Assembly (NCBI RefSeq): GCF_003432385.1
Contig: NZ_CP031841.1
Location: 2,643,579 to 2,707,578 of the forward strand
DNA from: Breoghania sp. L-A4
Lineage (GTDB): Bacteria; Pseudomonadota; Alphaproteobacteria; Rhizobiales; Stappiaceae
Length of the DNA stretch: 64,000 nt
Direction: 5' to 3'
The translations under genes and the position numbers were made by a program. Shown one piece after another: positions 15,954 through 24,625 of this stretch (its first letter is position 1; each line of letters opens with the position of its first letter). The notes below the pieces were generated by a model. The model had not been told where the DNA came from and ran no database searches. It worked only from the letters and a program-made list of their open reading frames with translations.

Positions 15954-18900
15954 ATGAATGGGGAAAATAAATCGACTTTGAAGCCTGTCAAAATTCTGCT
16001 GCCGGACGGAATCGAGACCATGAGCCCCAAACAGATCATTTTGCTGATGAAGGATTTCGGCGTCGGGAAGGAAAATTATGCATCGCCCGGCGATGCGCAA
16101 CCTTGGTCGGTCGATCAGTTTCTCAGCGCTTGCTCTCCCGAGCGCCTGTCCAAAACTTCGCCCCCTGAAATTCCGAACAAATCGACGATCGAAGGGTGGT
16201 TCAGCGCGGGTGGCCCTCTGCCGACCGAGGACGGTCCGCGGCGATATTTCTTCCAAGTCTTCTTTGCCGAGGATCGAGCCCGCTTCGGGACACGCGAATG
16301 GAAGGACGCCTACACCGCCGCTCTTGATCGAGAAAAAATTCTCAAGAGGATAGGAGAGACTGACCATCGAGCGCGATTGATACCGCTTATTCATCCCGAA
16401 GGTTTCGAGCCGTCGGATATTCTTCCAATCCTCCGTCGGGAACGTAATGCGCTGCTGGAAGGGCGCGTGGGAGTGTCCTATTCGCGTGACGCGCTCGGCT
16501 GGAGGTGCGAGAGAATGCTGGAAGACGGCACCCTTGTGCCTATTTCTCCCGGCGCCGGACATCTGGGCTGCGCGCTCATGTTCAACACCTTGGTTAAAGC
16601 TGCGGCACGCGCGACAATCCGGCATGATCGGATCGGTGAGATCGAAGAGCCGAATTGGAAACGGCACCTTCGTGAGATTCTCAGTTCACCGGGTATCGGC
16701 CCGCGCAATTGCATTTCCCTGAAAAGCAGTACGGCTTCTCGCGCTATCGTGCCTTCCTGCGGCATGCGGAGATCGAGATGGAAAAGGAAGCGTCGACCCT
16801 TGAGTATCGCCGCGCCTTCCATGCCGAGCTTCTCCACGGTCTGACGGCATATTTGCCGCATATTCGGCAGCACCTTGGTCCATCCTGTCAGGACCTCGTC
16901 GAAACGCTTCAGTTTCGCTGCCATCACGAATTCCTGCTGTCCCAGATCGAGCAGCCGTTGTTCGGTAGCGGCGGTTCCGCGCATGCCGACCCGTTTTCGC
17001 TGGATGACGTTTATGTGGAACTGTCGGTCATGCCCCATCGCGATGACGATGACCGTTCGATCCGGTTCGATGATCCCGCTTCAGGGTTCGTCCGACCGGC
17101 TGCGCTTTTGGAAAAACACATAGCCGGGAAAGCGGAGGCTCCACTGCTCATCACTGGAGGACCGGGATCGGGAAAATCATCTCTCCTGCGGCTTGAGATC
17201 GCAAAGATGATTGCGCGGGTGGGAGCTGACAACACAGCGTTCGTGTTCCTGCCGCTCAGCCGTCTTCGCGGCATTCCCGACACGCGCGGAGGCTTTCCGC
17301 TTTCGGGACGGGATGTGCCGGGGCTCCTGCAGAACACCACGCATCTCGATCTGTTCGGTAAACTGGACAGTTCGGGTTATGACCGTCTCGTGATCTTGTG
17401 CGACGGGCTGGACGAAATTGCCGCGCAAGGCTCCCAGCAGCAGATGATACACGATGTGGCCGGAGCTCTCTGGAGCCTTGCGTCAGCAGAACGTATGAAG
17501 CCTGTCATCGTCATCATCTCCGGACGTCCACATGCGTTCGCAGCCATAGATCCTTCCCTTCTCGAAGTCGCCCGCCGTTTCGAGATGGTCGGTATGGCCG
17601 TGCCGAAACACAATGGATTGCAATTGTATCCGGCGCAGAGAGCCGAGTACGAGGATACTGACCATAAAATCGACTATTGGTTCGATCGGCGGTTCGAGTT
17701 CCTTACCAAATACACGGCGATGAAATTTGGGGCGCCATATCCGCACCGGCCGCATATCATCTCGGAATCGAAGCGCCACGACATTGGCGAACTGACATGG
17801 GAACCTCTGCTGCTCTACCTGGTTCTGCGGCTGGGGGATGCCGAGGCGGCCAAGTTGAACAAGTACCTGCCCCAGGGAGGCTTTCCCGACTACGATCGTG
17901 TCTTCGACACGTCCGTCCGGCACCTCGATCGCAACGACATCTACCAGCGCGTCATCTGGTCCATCCGCTATCCCGTCCACCGTCGTCCCGGAGCAATGGA
18001 GCGTCCGTTCTCGCAAGGGGGTATCCCGGAGCGTGGTGATTTCGAAAAAGTGCTCGGCTGCCTTGCCCTTGCCGCGTGGAAAAAAGGGGGCGGTCGCGGC
18101 GCGACGGTCAAGGACTTCTTGCGCGTCGCCGAAAGCCTGGCTTTGAGGCGAGAGGCGGATCGGGTCATCCAGGCGCTCACGGACAAGGACACCGCCCTAG
18201 ATGCCCCGCGCCTGGGGCTGCTCTCCATCTTCTATTTCGGCATAACGGGATTGGATTCGGCCGGCGATGTGGCCTATGAGTTCACGCACAAGAGCTTTTC
18301 CGATTTTCTTGTTGCCTCCACGCTGTTCGAGCGAGCGCTGGATCTGTTCAAGAATCCGGCGCCCTTTTCGCCCGATGACCCACGCCTTTCGGTCTGGATC
18401 GATCTTGCGGGCCAGGGCGAGCAGGACATCGACATTCTTGAATTTCTCCAAGATGAGGCCGGACGACTCAATCTCAAGGCGACCAAATATGACTCTGGTC
18501 CGGCGAGACAGGTCGGCGGGCAGGCCACGGAACTGGTCAAGCTCTTTCCTCCCGAAAGCCTCTGTCTGGCCGACATCCCGGATGATCGCTTTGCCGAGGC
18601 GCTCGCGTGCCTGCTGGAGCGCCCAACCGCGTCTGCACGACAGGCTGCCCGCGCTCTCTTCGCCGTCTGGAACAAGCGGCGCACGACGGGATTGCACAAA
18701 TTCGCCCCTTTGTCCCCCAAAGGTCTCGATGTCCGAAAATTCCTTGCTGTGGTTAGCCCGCCCGCGACGCGTGAGGAACTCTTTTCGGTCAACGCCTATG
18801 CAAGAGGCCTAGACTTCATTGGCCAGTCGCTGGACAGCTGGGATTTCCGGGATCAGGATTTCAGCGACCTGACCCTTGCCGCTTTTGCCTTTCAGCGCTG

Positions 18901-19378
18901 TGATCTTCTGGGCGCCGAGTTCTGGGCGACCACTCTAAACGAAGCCTCTTTTTCCCAATGCCGCCTCGATGACGTCGAGTTCATAGGATGCCTGCTTGAG
19001 GGTGTGGGATTTGTTGAAGTGGGCGATTTCGATATCGTGAACTGCAAGTGTCACCGTGCCCTGTTCACGGACTGCCACTTCAAGGACAGAACCTTTGCGG
19101 CAAGCGATTTTTCAAGCAGCATGATGGAAGGCTGTGTTTTCGAGAAGGTGACATTCAATCGGTGTATCTTCGAGCAGGCAGAACTGAACGAATGCCACTT
19201 CATCGACTGCCGCTTCGAGATGTGCGATTTCGTCGAGACCGAGATCCTCGGTGGACGCTGGATCGGTTGCACTGAGGATGCCTGCCGGTTCCGAGGGCTG
19301 GTCATCAAGGCGCCTCCGACACTTGAAAACAGTCGCGATTTTGCCGATGCCTTCAGCGAGGCGAAGGTAGAAGGATAA
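15954..19378 (+). CDS. NACHT/STAND NTPase with C-terminal pentapeptide-like repeats (frame broken)
   Basis: One protein of about 1141 residues once a single lost base in CCC 16700-16702 is restored (joining ...SSPGIGP to AQLHFPEKQYGFSRY). The first 370 residues match no effector domain I recognise. The NTPase has P-loop GGPGSGKSSLL (about residue 400) and the NACHT Walker B LVILCDGLDE (about 479), then the helical winged-helix region. The last 150 residues are a pentapeptide-like ladder (CRLDDVEFIGCLLEGVGF, CVFEKVTFNRCIFEQAEL). NACHT NTPases of this build act as phage-sensing defence proteins in bacteria; that role is inferred from family and island context. Confidence 0.75.
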
Positions 19379-19495
19379 ATTATCTCCTGTTTTAACAAGG
19401 TGATACCTCATGCGAAGCAGGTATCACCCATAAGCGGCAAGGGCGATCCGCGCTTGGATTTCTGCTGATGTTCTCCCTCCATCACGGAGGACATC

Positions 19496-20523
19496 ATGGA
19501 ACATTACACGGCAAACGGCACTCTATTCGGCTCTTTCATCGAAACACGCTATGCTCCTGCCCTGGGTCGGCCGGTCAAGCGAAAGCTCATGCTCATCCCG
19601 GGCAGGGCTGCGTGCCATGGCTCAAGACGCGGGGTGCGTGTTGCACCTTCTGCCGCCTTCCGGCCGGAACGCGGCTGGCGGTTCTGGGCGAAGGTCATGA
19701 GGATCATTTTTCTCCATGGCGCGTCGCGCAGGCCGATTACGTCGAAATGATCGACACGGCGCTGGACGGCAGCCAGGGCGTTGAAAACATCACCCTCTTC
19801 AACGGCGGCTCCTTTCTCACAGACCATGAAATTCCCTCGACCGCCCGGAAACATCTTTACCAACGCTTTGCGGAACACCCGACGGCAAGCGAACTGATGG
19901 TCGAAAGCCGCCCGGAATTCGTGCGCGATGACATGCTGGATGAAGCGCTGGACGCAATAGGCGAAAAAAGGCTCATGGTCGGCATCGGGCTTGAAAGCAT
20001 CGACGATCATGTGCGCAACGACGTCCTGAAAAAGTATATCGGGCGCAAGAGCTTTCTTGCCGCGATCGAGAACTTGCAGCGCCACGGCATCCGCACATTT
20101 GTCTATGTTTTTCTCGGCGCTCCGGGACTGTCCGCGCGTGACGCCTATCTCGACGCAAAGCGGACAATCGCCTTCCTCGCCGACCTGGGTATCGATGAAA
20201 TCGCCCTTTCCTGCGCCTTCGTGCCGCCGGGCGGCCAGTTGGAGACGCTCTATCGTCAGGATGCGTTCCGTCCGCCATGGCTGTGGACGATCTTGGAACT
20301 GATAGCGGAGGCAAGGGACAACGGATGGCCACTGTCCGTCGGTGGCTTCGATGATTTTCCGCCGCCAGTGGCCATAGCCCAGAACTGCGGAAAGTGCGAC
20401 CAGCAGGTCATGGAGGTGATCGACACCCATCGCGCGACCGGCACCCTGACGCTTACAGCCCTGCCGGAATGCGGGTGCCGCCCGGAGTGGGAGAGAGCGA
20501 TGGTTGGGACGGATTCGGGGTGA
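19496..20523 (+). CDS. Radical SAM protein, Elp3/RaSEA-like (frame broken)
   Basis: A radical SAM enzyme of about 342 residues. The start has a strong GGAGG site (about 19488), and the first 34 residues (MEHYTANGTLFGSF) are in one frame. After the CCC run 19597-19599 one base is missing and the frame resumes at GQGCVPWLKTRGACCTFCRL, the spaced Cys motif that binds the 4Fe-4S cluster. The rest (ITLFNGGSFL, VESRPEFV, GIGLESIDD) is the Elp3-like radical SAM barrel, and the C-terminus has further Cys (NCGKCDQQ, ECGCRPEW) resembling the archaeosine-type enzyme RaSEA. The substrate is unknown. Confidence 0.7.
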
Positions 20524-20538
20524 AAAATTACGCTGGAC

Positions 20539-20554
20539 CCTACGGACCCGTAGG
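20539..20554. repeat. Palindrome, left copy, before graspetide locus
   Basis: CCTACGG-AC-CCGTAGG is a perfect 7-bp inverted repeat. The same arms recur at 22958-22977 on the far side of the graspetide genes and the IS200/IS605 remnant. No T-run follows, so it is not a standard terminator. Confidence 0.5.
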
Positions 20555-20618
20555 TGCTCTGAACATTGGAAATACGCAATACTTTGATTGTTGGCGTGGC
20601 TAAAAGGAGATGAAGGAA

Positions 20619-20834
20619 ATGACACTTCCATTTGGACTAATCGGCGTCAAGAACCAGCAACCAGTTCGAATCGGCGACTTTTACCCCGCGTCTTGGGAAT
20701 ATGACCCGGCTTCTCAGATCTCCAACCTTGAGATGATAGGAAGCACGTCTCCGACCACCCGGAGTTCCGTTGAGTCTACTGGAATTATAAATAAAGATGG
20801 CGACGAGAGCAGCGACGATACAGGGAGTGACTAA
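20619..20834 (+). CDS. Candidate graspetide (ATP-grasp-modified RiPP) precursor
   Basis: A 71-residue peptide. The leader-like N-terminus MTLPFGLIGVKNQQ has a PFGL element like the PFALR/PFGLR motif of ATP-grasp-target RiPP precursors. The C-terminus is a Ser/Thr-rich stretch (STSPTTRSSVEST) followed by an acidic tail (KDGDESSDDTGSD), suited to ester links between hydroxyl and carboxyl side chains. I chose ATG 20619 because AAGGAG (20604-20609) is correctly spaced for it and abuts the alternative ATG at 20610. The maturation enzyme gene lies 0.5 kb downstream on the same strand. Confidence 0.7.
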   Translation: MTLPFGLIGVKNQQPVRIGDFYPASWEYDPASQISNLEMIGSTSPTTRSSVESTGIINKDGDESSDDTGSD

Positions 20835-21033
20835 ACTGCCCTGCACGATAATTAGATGCCCGAACAACAACGACATACCGTATTTTCACAATTTCTGCCG
20901 GTCGGAAAATGCGAAGTTCTATTTCTTCGGTCGATCTCCAATTGAAAGTTCCAAATGGGCAAGTGAAATGTGTCAAGGCGCTGACGGCGTGCGTCGCCAC
21001 GTTGTCGAAAGGCGACGCGTCCCGCTCGGGTTC

Positions 21034-21050
21034 TTCAATTTTAAATTGAA
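21034..21050. repeat. 17-bp palindrome between precursor and synthetase genes
   Basis: TTCAATTT-T-AAATTGAA is a perfect 8-bp inverted repeat with one central base, in an AT-poor neighbourhood. The interval 20835-21167 shows no convincing gene. The site could be an operator for expression of the downstream genes. It has no adjacent U-run, so it is unlikely to be a terminator. Confidence 0.4.
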
Positions 21051-21167
21051 TGCTCGAGGTTCCGCCGTTGTGACCCTCGGGCGGTTTCCCGGCTCCCCGT
21101 AGGGTGTGGGATTCTCTTAGGCTACGCGGCAGTTGTGCACTATTTTTCAATTTGGCGTGGCACGTTG

Positions 21168-21374
21168 ATGGCTGAAGTCATGAATGACAACCTGTCTGTT
21201 TCCAAGATCGCCAAAGCGCTTGGATTTTCTGATATTCAGAACGACGCGACTGCGCAATTGTGGGCGGACAAGAAAATCCTTCATGCCAACGGCGCGGGTG
21301 CCATTCACCCACGAATTGCTAGGCGATTTCAAGGATTCCGTTTCGATTTTGGTTGCTCATGCGGAAGATGCTGA
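21168..21374 (+). CDS. Small ORF upstream of and overlapping the graspetide synthetase
   Basis: A 68-residue reading frame starting MAEVMNDNLSVSKIAKALGF and ending GFRFDFGCSCGRC. I do not recognise it. Its stop (21372-21374) lies within the first codons of the synthetase gene, an arrangement that suggests translational coupling. The N-terminal half could be a helix-turn-helix-like helical domain. It may be a second precursor, a helper or a chance frame. Confidence 0.35.
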   Translation: MAEVMNDNLSVSKIAKALGFSDIQNDATAQLWADKKILHANGAGAIHPRIARRFQGFRFDFGCSCGRC

Positions 21375-22342
21375 TTGTCACATCGCGCGATGATGCGCAT
21401 GCCGACCATGTCATACGCAGACTGAATGCACTTGGTCGCGAACATTTGGTCGTGCGCATCAATACGGAAGACTTTGCGCAGAATTGCATATCGGCATTTG
21501 ATGGTTCCGCTTTTTCAATAAAATTGATTGATTCCGGACGTTCATTTATTTCGTCCGAATGTGCTTCAGTTTGGTTTCGCCGGCCAAAGACGTTTCATCT
21601 TTCGGGAGAGCATGATAGCTACACAAAGGAGTACTTGGACAAGCAATGGACTGCATTTCTACGGGGGTTGTATTTTTCCACTCACGACTCAGCTCGCTGG
21701 ATAAACCCTCTTCCCGCATTGCATCGCGCAAGAAATAAACTCCAGCAAATCGAATTGGCTTCGAGAATCGGCTTACCGATGCCGCGTACATTAATAACCA
21801 ATGATTCATTCAGGGCCGTCAGCTTTATCAACAATATTGGCTCTTGCATTACAAAAAGCCTTGATGAGCCGAGCGTATATCTAGATGGACATATATTCCC
21901 AATGTTCACCAGGGAACTGGATATTGAAGACGTAAAAAAATATAGGAGAAATATTGAAGTTTGTCCAATACTTATTCAAGAGAAGATTGAAAAAACAAGT
22001 GACGTTCGAGTTGTTGTATTTGGGGAAAGGGTATTTGCAGTAGAAATGGTATATTCTGGCGATAATAGCATCGAAATAGATGTACGACAAACAGACCCAT
22101 CGTTTTTACGTTACCGTTCAATAGATATCCCAGATTCTCTTTCGCAGCTAATACAGGAATTCGTTCGTCGTCAAGGTTTAGTGTTTTCCGCTCTGGATTT
22201 TGTTGTAGATGAATCCAACAAATTTGTGTTTTTGGAGAATAATGCTAACGGTCAGTGGTTATGGCTTGAACGGTATGTCTCAATTCCGCTTACTGACTCA
22301 CTTCTTTCCTTGCTGTTACCTATAGTTAACGGAAACGAATAG
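21359..22342 (+). CDS. Graspetide synthetase (ATP-grasp, MvdC/MvdD/TgmB type)
   Basis: A 327-residue ATP-grasp ligase. Diagnostic stretches are the N-terminal TSRDDAHADHVIRRLN, the central CPILIQEKIEKTSDVRVVVF, and the C-terminal metal-binding ENNANGQWLWLE, the hallmark of MvdD-type RiPP maturases. These enzymes phosphorylate Asp/Glu side chains of a precursor and join them to Ser/Thr (esters) or Lys (amides). The start is ATG 21359 or 21368; no good ribosome-binding site decides. The base composition is clearly more AT-rich than the surroundings, a sign of transfer. The precursor is the peptide at 20619-20834. Confidence 0.85.
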   Translation: MRKMLIVTSRDDAHADHVIRRLNALGREHLVVRINTEDFAQNCISAFDGSAFSIKLIDSGRSFISSECASVWFRRPKTFHLSGEHDSYTKEYLDKQWTAFLRGLYFSTHDSARWINPLPALHRARNKLQQIELASRIGLPMPRTLITNDSFRAVSFINNIGSCITKSLDEPSVYLDGHIFPMFTRELDIEDVKKYRRNIEVCPILIQEKIEKTSDVRVVVFGERVFAVEMVYSGDNSIEIDVRQTDPSFLRYRSIDIPDSLSQLIQEFVRRQGLVFSALDFVVDESNKFVFLENNANGQWLWLERYVSIPLTDSLLSLLLPIVNGNE

Positions 22343-22391
22343 GGAAGTAGTAATAACGCCCACATTTAGGTTCTCCGATAGGGGATCTGTA

Positions 22392-22950
22392 AACCCCACG
22401 CCTTTAGGCGGCTGGGATCGCGGCGGTTCCGGTGTAGATTGGCTAGATGGAAGCCCACAAACGTGGCATTCACACCGTTTGGGACACAAGTACCATCTGG
22501 TTTGGGTGACGAAGTATCGTTACGCGGTGCTCGGCGGCGACGTTGGAAATCGTTGTCAGGAATTGCTGCGCGACGGCGCGGGCGCATGAGATGGTGGTTC
22601 ACGCTGGGTCCATCAACCGCGACCATGTGCACATGCCTGTGTTGATCCCGCCGCGCCTGTCGGTGCCGCGGGCGGTGCAGCACCTGAAAGGCGCAGTTCG
22701 CACAAGCTGCTGAGCGAGTTCGGGATATTGCGCAAACGCTACTTGGGCCAGCACCTGTGGGAGAGGGGCTATTGGGTGGTGACGAGCGGCAATGTGATCG
22801 ACGACATGTGGGCCGAATACATCAAGAACCAGATTCCGCCCGAGCCCCACGACGACTTCAACGTCACGTGATCTCGCACCGAGTCCGCCGAAGAGCGGAC
22901 CGATCCGGCTTTGAGCCGTAACCCGAAGCCACCGCCTTTCAGGCGGTGGA
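22392..22950 (+). mobile_element. IS200/IS605-type element, decayed
   Basis: The element carries a broken Y1 transposase between two subterminal hairpins: an imperfect left one around CCCCACGCCTTTAGGCGGC (22395 on) and a right one, CCACCGCCTTTCAGGCGGTGG (22929-22949). Both share the CGCCTTT-AGGCG core that Y1 transposases recognise as single-stranded hairpins. There are no terminal inverted repeats or target duplication, as expected for this family. No tnpB/omega-RNA region is present. Confidence 0.65.
22447..22871 (+). pseudogene. tnpA: tnpA, IS200/IS605 Y1 transposase, broken
   Basis: Fragments in alternating frames match a Y1 HUH transposase in order: RGIHTVWDT, then KYHLVWVTKYRYAVLGGDVG, INRDHVHM (the HUH His pair region), LSVPRAVQHLKG, SSHKLLSEFGILRKRYLGQH, and the C-terminal ERGYWVVTSGNVIDDMW ending DDFNVT. 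At least three frame changes interrupt it (near 22480, 22590 and 22690), so it is not functional as sequenced. At least one break fits the window-wide pattern of a lost C. Confidence 0.75.
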
Positions 22951-22957
22951 GCATTCA

Positions 22958-22977
22958 CACCTACGGCCCCGTAGGTG
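22958..22977. repeat. Palindrome, right copy
   Basis: CACCTACGG-CC-CCGTAGGTG is a perfect 9-bp inverted repeat sharing its core arms (CCTACGG/CCGTAGG) with 20539-20554. The two copies bracket the graspetide genes and the IS remnant over 2.4 kb. Confidence 0.5.
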
Positions 22978-23046
22978 CAAACGAGGCGCATATGTGTTGT
23001 GGTAAGCGGCAATACAGCAAAGGATTTGACAGAGGGGGGTGTGTAA

Positions 23047-23463
23047 ATGGGCTTGTTCAATAGGCTGACTGGCGGTGGTGAAACCACTCTCGACTCGAAG
23101 TCGGCCATCCTTCTCGCGTGCATCACAATGATTGCGGCAGATGGTGATATTGACGACGATGAAATTGCCATTCTACGGAGGATTGATGGTTCCCGCCAGA
23201 CACCCGCTTGGGACAATGCACTAAAGGCCTGGAAGAAACATGATTTCGACGAGTGCATTGCGCTTGTGGCTAAATTCGTTGACCGGTCGCATGTCAACCC
23301 CCTCATGGCCAACTTGATCGACATCGCTATGGCCGATGGGCACTTGGCAGGCAGAGAGAAACAGCTTCTTGAGGCATACATGGAGGCGTTGTCGCCTGAT
23401 CAATCCCGTGTCGAGGTGTATGTCGAAGTGATCGGAGAGAAGAACTCCATATCGACAATCTAG
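23047..23463 (+). CDS. TerB family protein
   Basis: A 138-residue all-helical TerB-like protein. The metal-binding acidic pattern appears twice: MIAADGDIDDDEIAILRRI and IAMADGHLAGREKQLLEAY. TerB proteins of tellurite-resistance and phage-resistance systems bind metal and sit at the membrane with Ter partners. No TerC/TerD genes are nearby, but two small membrane proteins follow on the same strand. A GA-rich ribosome-binding site precedes the ATG. Its precise role in this island is unknown. Confidence 0.8.
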   Translation: MGLFNRLTGGGETTLDSKSAILLACITMIAADGDIDDDEIAILRRIDGSRQTPAWDNALKAWKKHDFDECIALVAKFVDRSHVNPLMANLIDIAMADGHLAGREKQLLEAYMEALSPDQSRVEVYVEVIGEKNSISTI

Positions 23464-23494
23464 GCCGTTTGGTTTTGATCGACGAGAGCTACAA

Positions 23495-23689
23495 ATGAAG
23501 GCAGGTGAGGCCATGGGGTACCATATCCGAGAACTAATTTCTCTGGGAGCAAGGTTCGGCCAGGCGGTTCTCGCCGCGCCGTGTATTGCGCTTCCGTCGG
23601 AGCGATTTCCGCGCAGGATGTTCCGGCGGAAAGGCGACAATAAGTGCGGTCGCTGCAATGGCAGCGGTAAAGTCAAAGATCACACCTAA
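23495..23689 (+). CDS. Small protein with CxxCxGxG zinc-knuckle-like tail
   Basis: A 64-residue ORF ending KCGRCNGSGKVKDHT, a single DnaJ-type CxxCxGxG half-knuckle on a basic C-terminus. The first half is mildly hydrophobic (ISLGARFGQAVLAAPCIALP). It lies between terB and a membrane protein gene on the same strand. A real microprotein is plausible because the motif is specific, but the single half-site would need to dimerise to bind zinc. The function is unknown. Confidence 0.4.
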   Translation: MKAGEAMGYHIRELISLGARFGQAVLAAPCIALPSERFPRRMFRRKGDNKCGRCNGSGKVKDHT

Positions 23690-23711
23690 AAATCAGACGC
23701 ACGAGGGGAAA

Positions 23712-24104
23712 ATGGCGGGGGAACTCAGCTTTTCAGACCTAAGTCGGGTCCATTGGCGATCGACGATCAAACTTACCGTGGCGCGAGGTTTTGCTGCCGG
23801 TCTAATTTGGGCAATTGCCGTCTCGCTTGGGCCAGGCGCGCCTGTTCATGTGGTTTTAGCCTACCCAGTCTTTTTGGCAATTGCGGCGCTTCCACTAGCT
23901 CTTGTGCTGCATTTCGTCGGTATGGTTTTTGGCGCTTTTATTCCGCTTCTAGGCCTATGGTTTCGATTCATTGGTTCACTGATGATCTGTATTGGCGATC
24001 CGATCGTGTATCTGATCAACAGGTCATTCCCTGCCCTTCTGAACATTGCCGATCTGAGTTTTTTCGACTTCAGGCCGATGATATTCATCACATACCCTGA
24101 TTGA
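23712..24104 (+). CDS. Small membrane protein
   Basis: A 130-residue protein with a strong GAGGGG ribosome-binding site before its ATG. After a charged N-terminus (ELSFSDLSRVHWRS) it has three hydrophobic segments, roughly residues 24-42, 48-70 and 74-98, and an aromatic tail (FFDFRPMIFITYPD). I do not recognise the family. It lies 5 bases before the next membrane protein gene, so the two form a unit. Confidence 0.6.
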   Translation: MAGELSFSDLSRVHWRSTIKLTVARGFAAGLIWAIAVSLGPGAPVHVVLAYPVFLAIAALPLALVLHFVGMVFGAFIPLLGLWFRFIGSLMICIGDPIVYLINRSFPALLNIADLSFFDFRPMIFITYPD

Positions 24105-24109
24105 CGAGG

Positions 24110-24538
24110 ATGAAGCAGCATATTCGTGCGGAAGACTTTGATATTGTCGAGGATCGGATGATCCTCGGTGGTCGAGTTTTCGAGGGCAATTCCGTGGTTT
24201 TTGCGCATGTGGAGAAACGTATCTCCGCGGAGTTACTCGGCTTTTGTTCTGCGATTGTGATCTGTGTTGGTGTCGGCACCGTAGTGGTCAGCAACGCACC
24301 CGGTGCAGCGATTGCTCTGTTCGCGGTGGCTGGGCTATTGTCATTCGGAGCATATCGTGAAATTCGCCGTCCTTTTGTGCTTGTGGTGGAATTCTACCAG
24401 ATCGGACTATTCGAGGTGCGTGGTTTCACAATGCATGAAGTGGTGGTTGTCGAGGGGGTGCTGGATGAACTTCGCAGGGGCAGCCGGGGAGAGGCCTGGA
24501 GGAAGAGCGGGAACGCTACGGGAGGCGCATATAGCTGA
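24110..24538 (+). CDS. Membrane protein resembling DUF6232
   Basis: A 142-residue protein. The N-terminal half, with the line FDIVEDRMILGGRVFEGNSV, is followed by two hydrophobic segments (LLGFCSAIVICVGVGTVVV and AAIALFAVAGLLSFGAY) and a soluble tail. This layout resembles DUF6232-type small membrane proteins. It starts six bases after the preceding stop. No function is assigned. Confidence 0.55.
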   Translation: MKQHIRAEDFDIVEDRMILGGRVFEGNSVVFAHVEKRISAELLGFCSAIVICVGVGTVVVSNAPGAAIALFAVAGLLSFGAYREIRRPFVLVVEFYQIGLFEVRGFTMHEVVVVEGVLDELRRGSRGEAWRKSGNATGGAYS

Positions 24539-24625
24539 TTGGTATGCTGCGATAGGTAATTTTCTGGGATTTCAAGGTCGTAAGCTCACGAAGCCTATGC
24601 AGATTGCGAGCGCGGGAAGCATGGT

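Noticed and set aside
20785..21150. Opposite-strand frames of 101 and 121 codons in the graspetide interval
   Set aside because: They lack ribosome-binding sites and family motifs and overlap each other; I treat the interval as intergenic.
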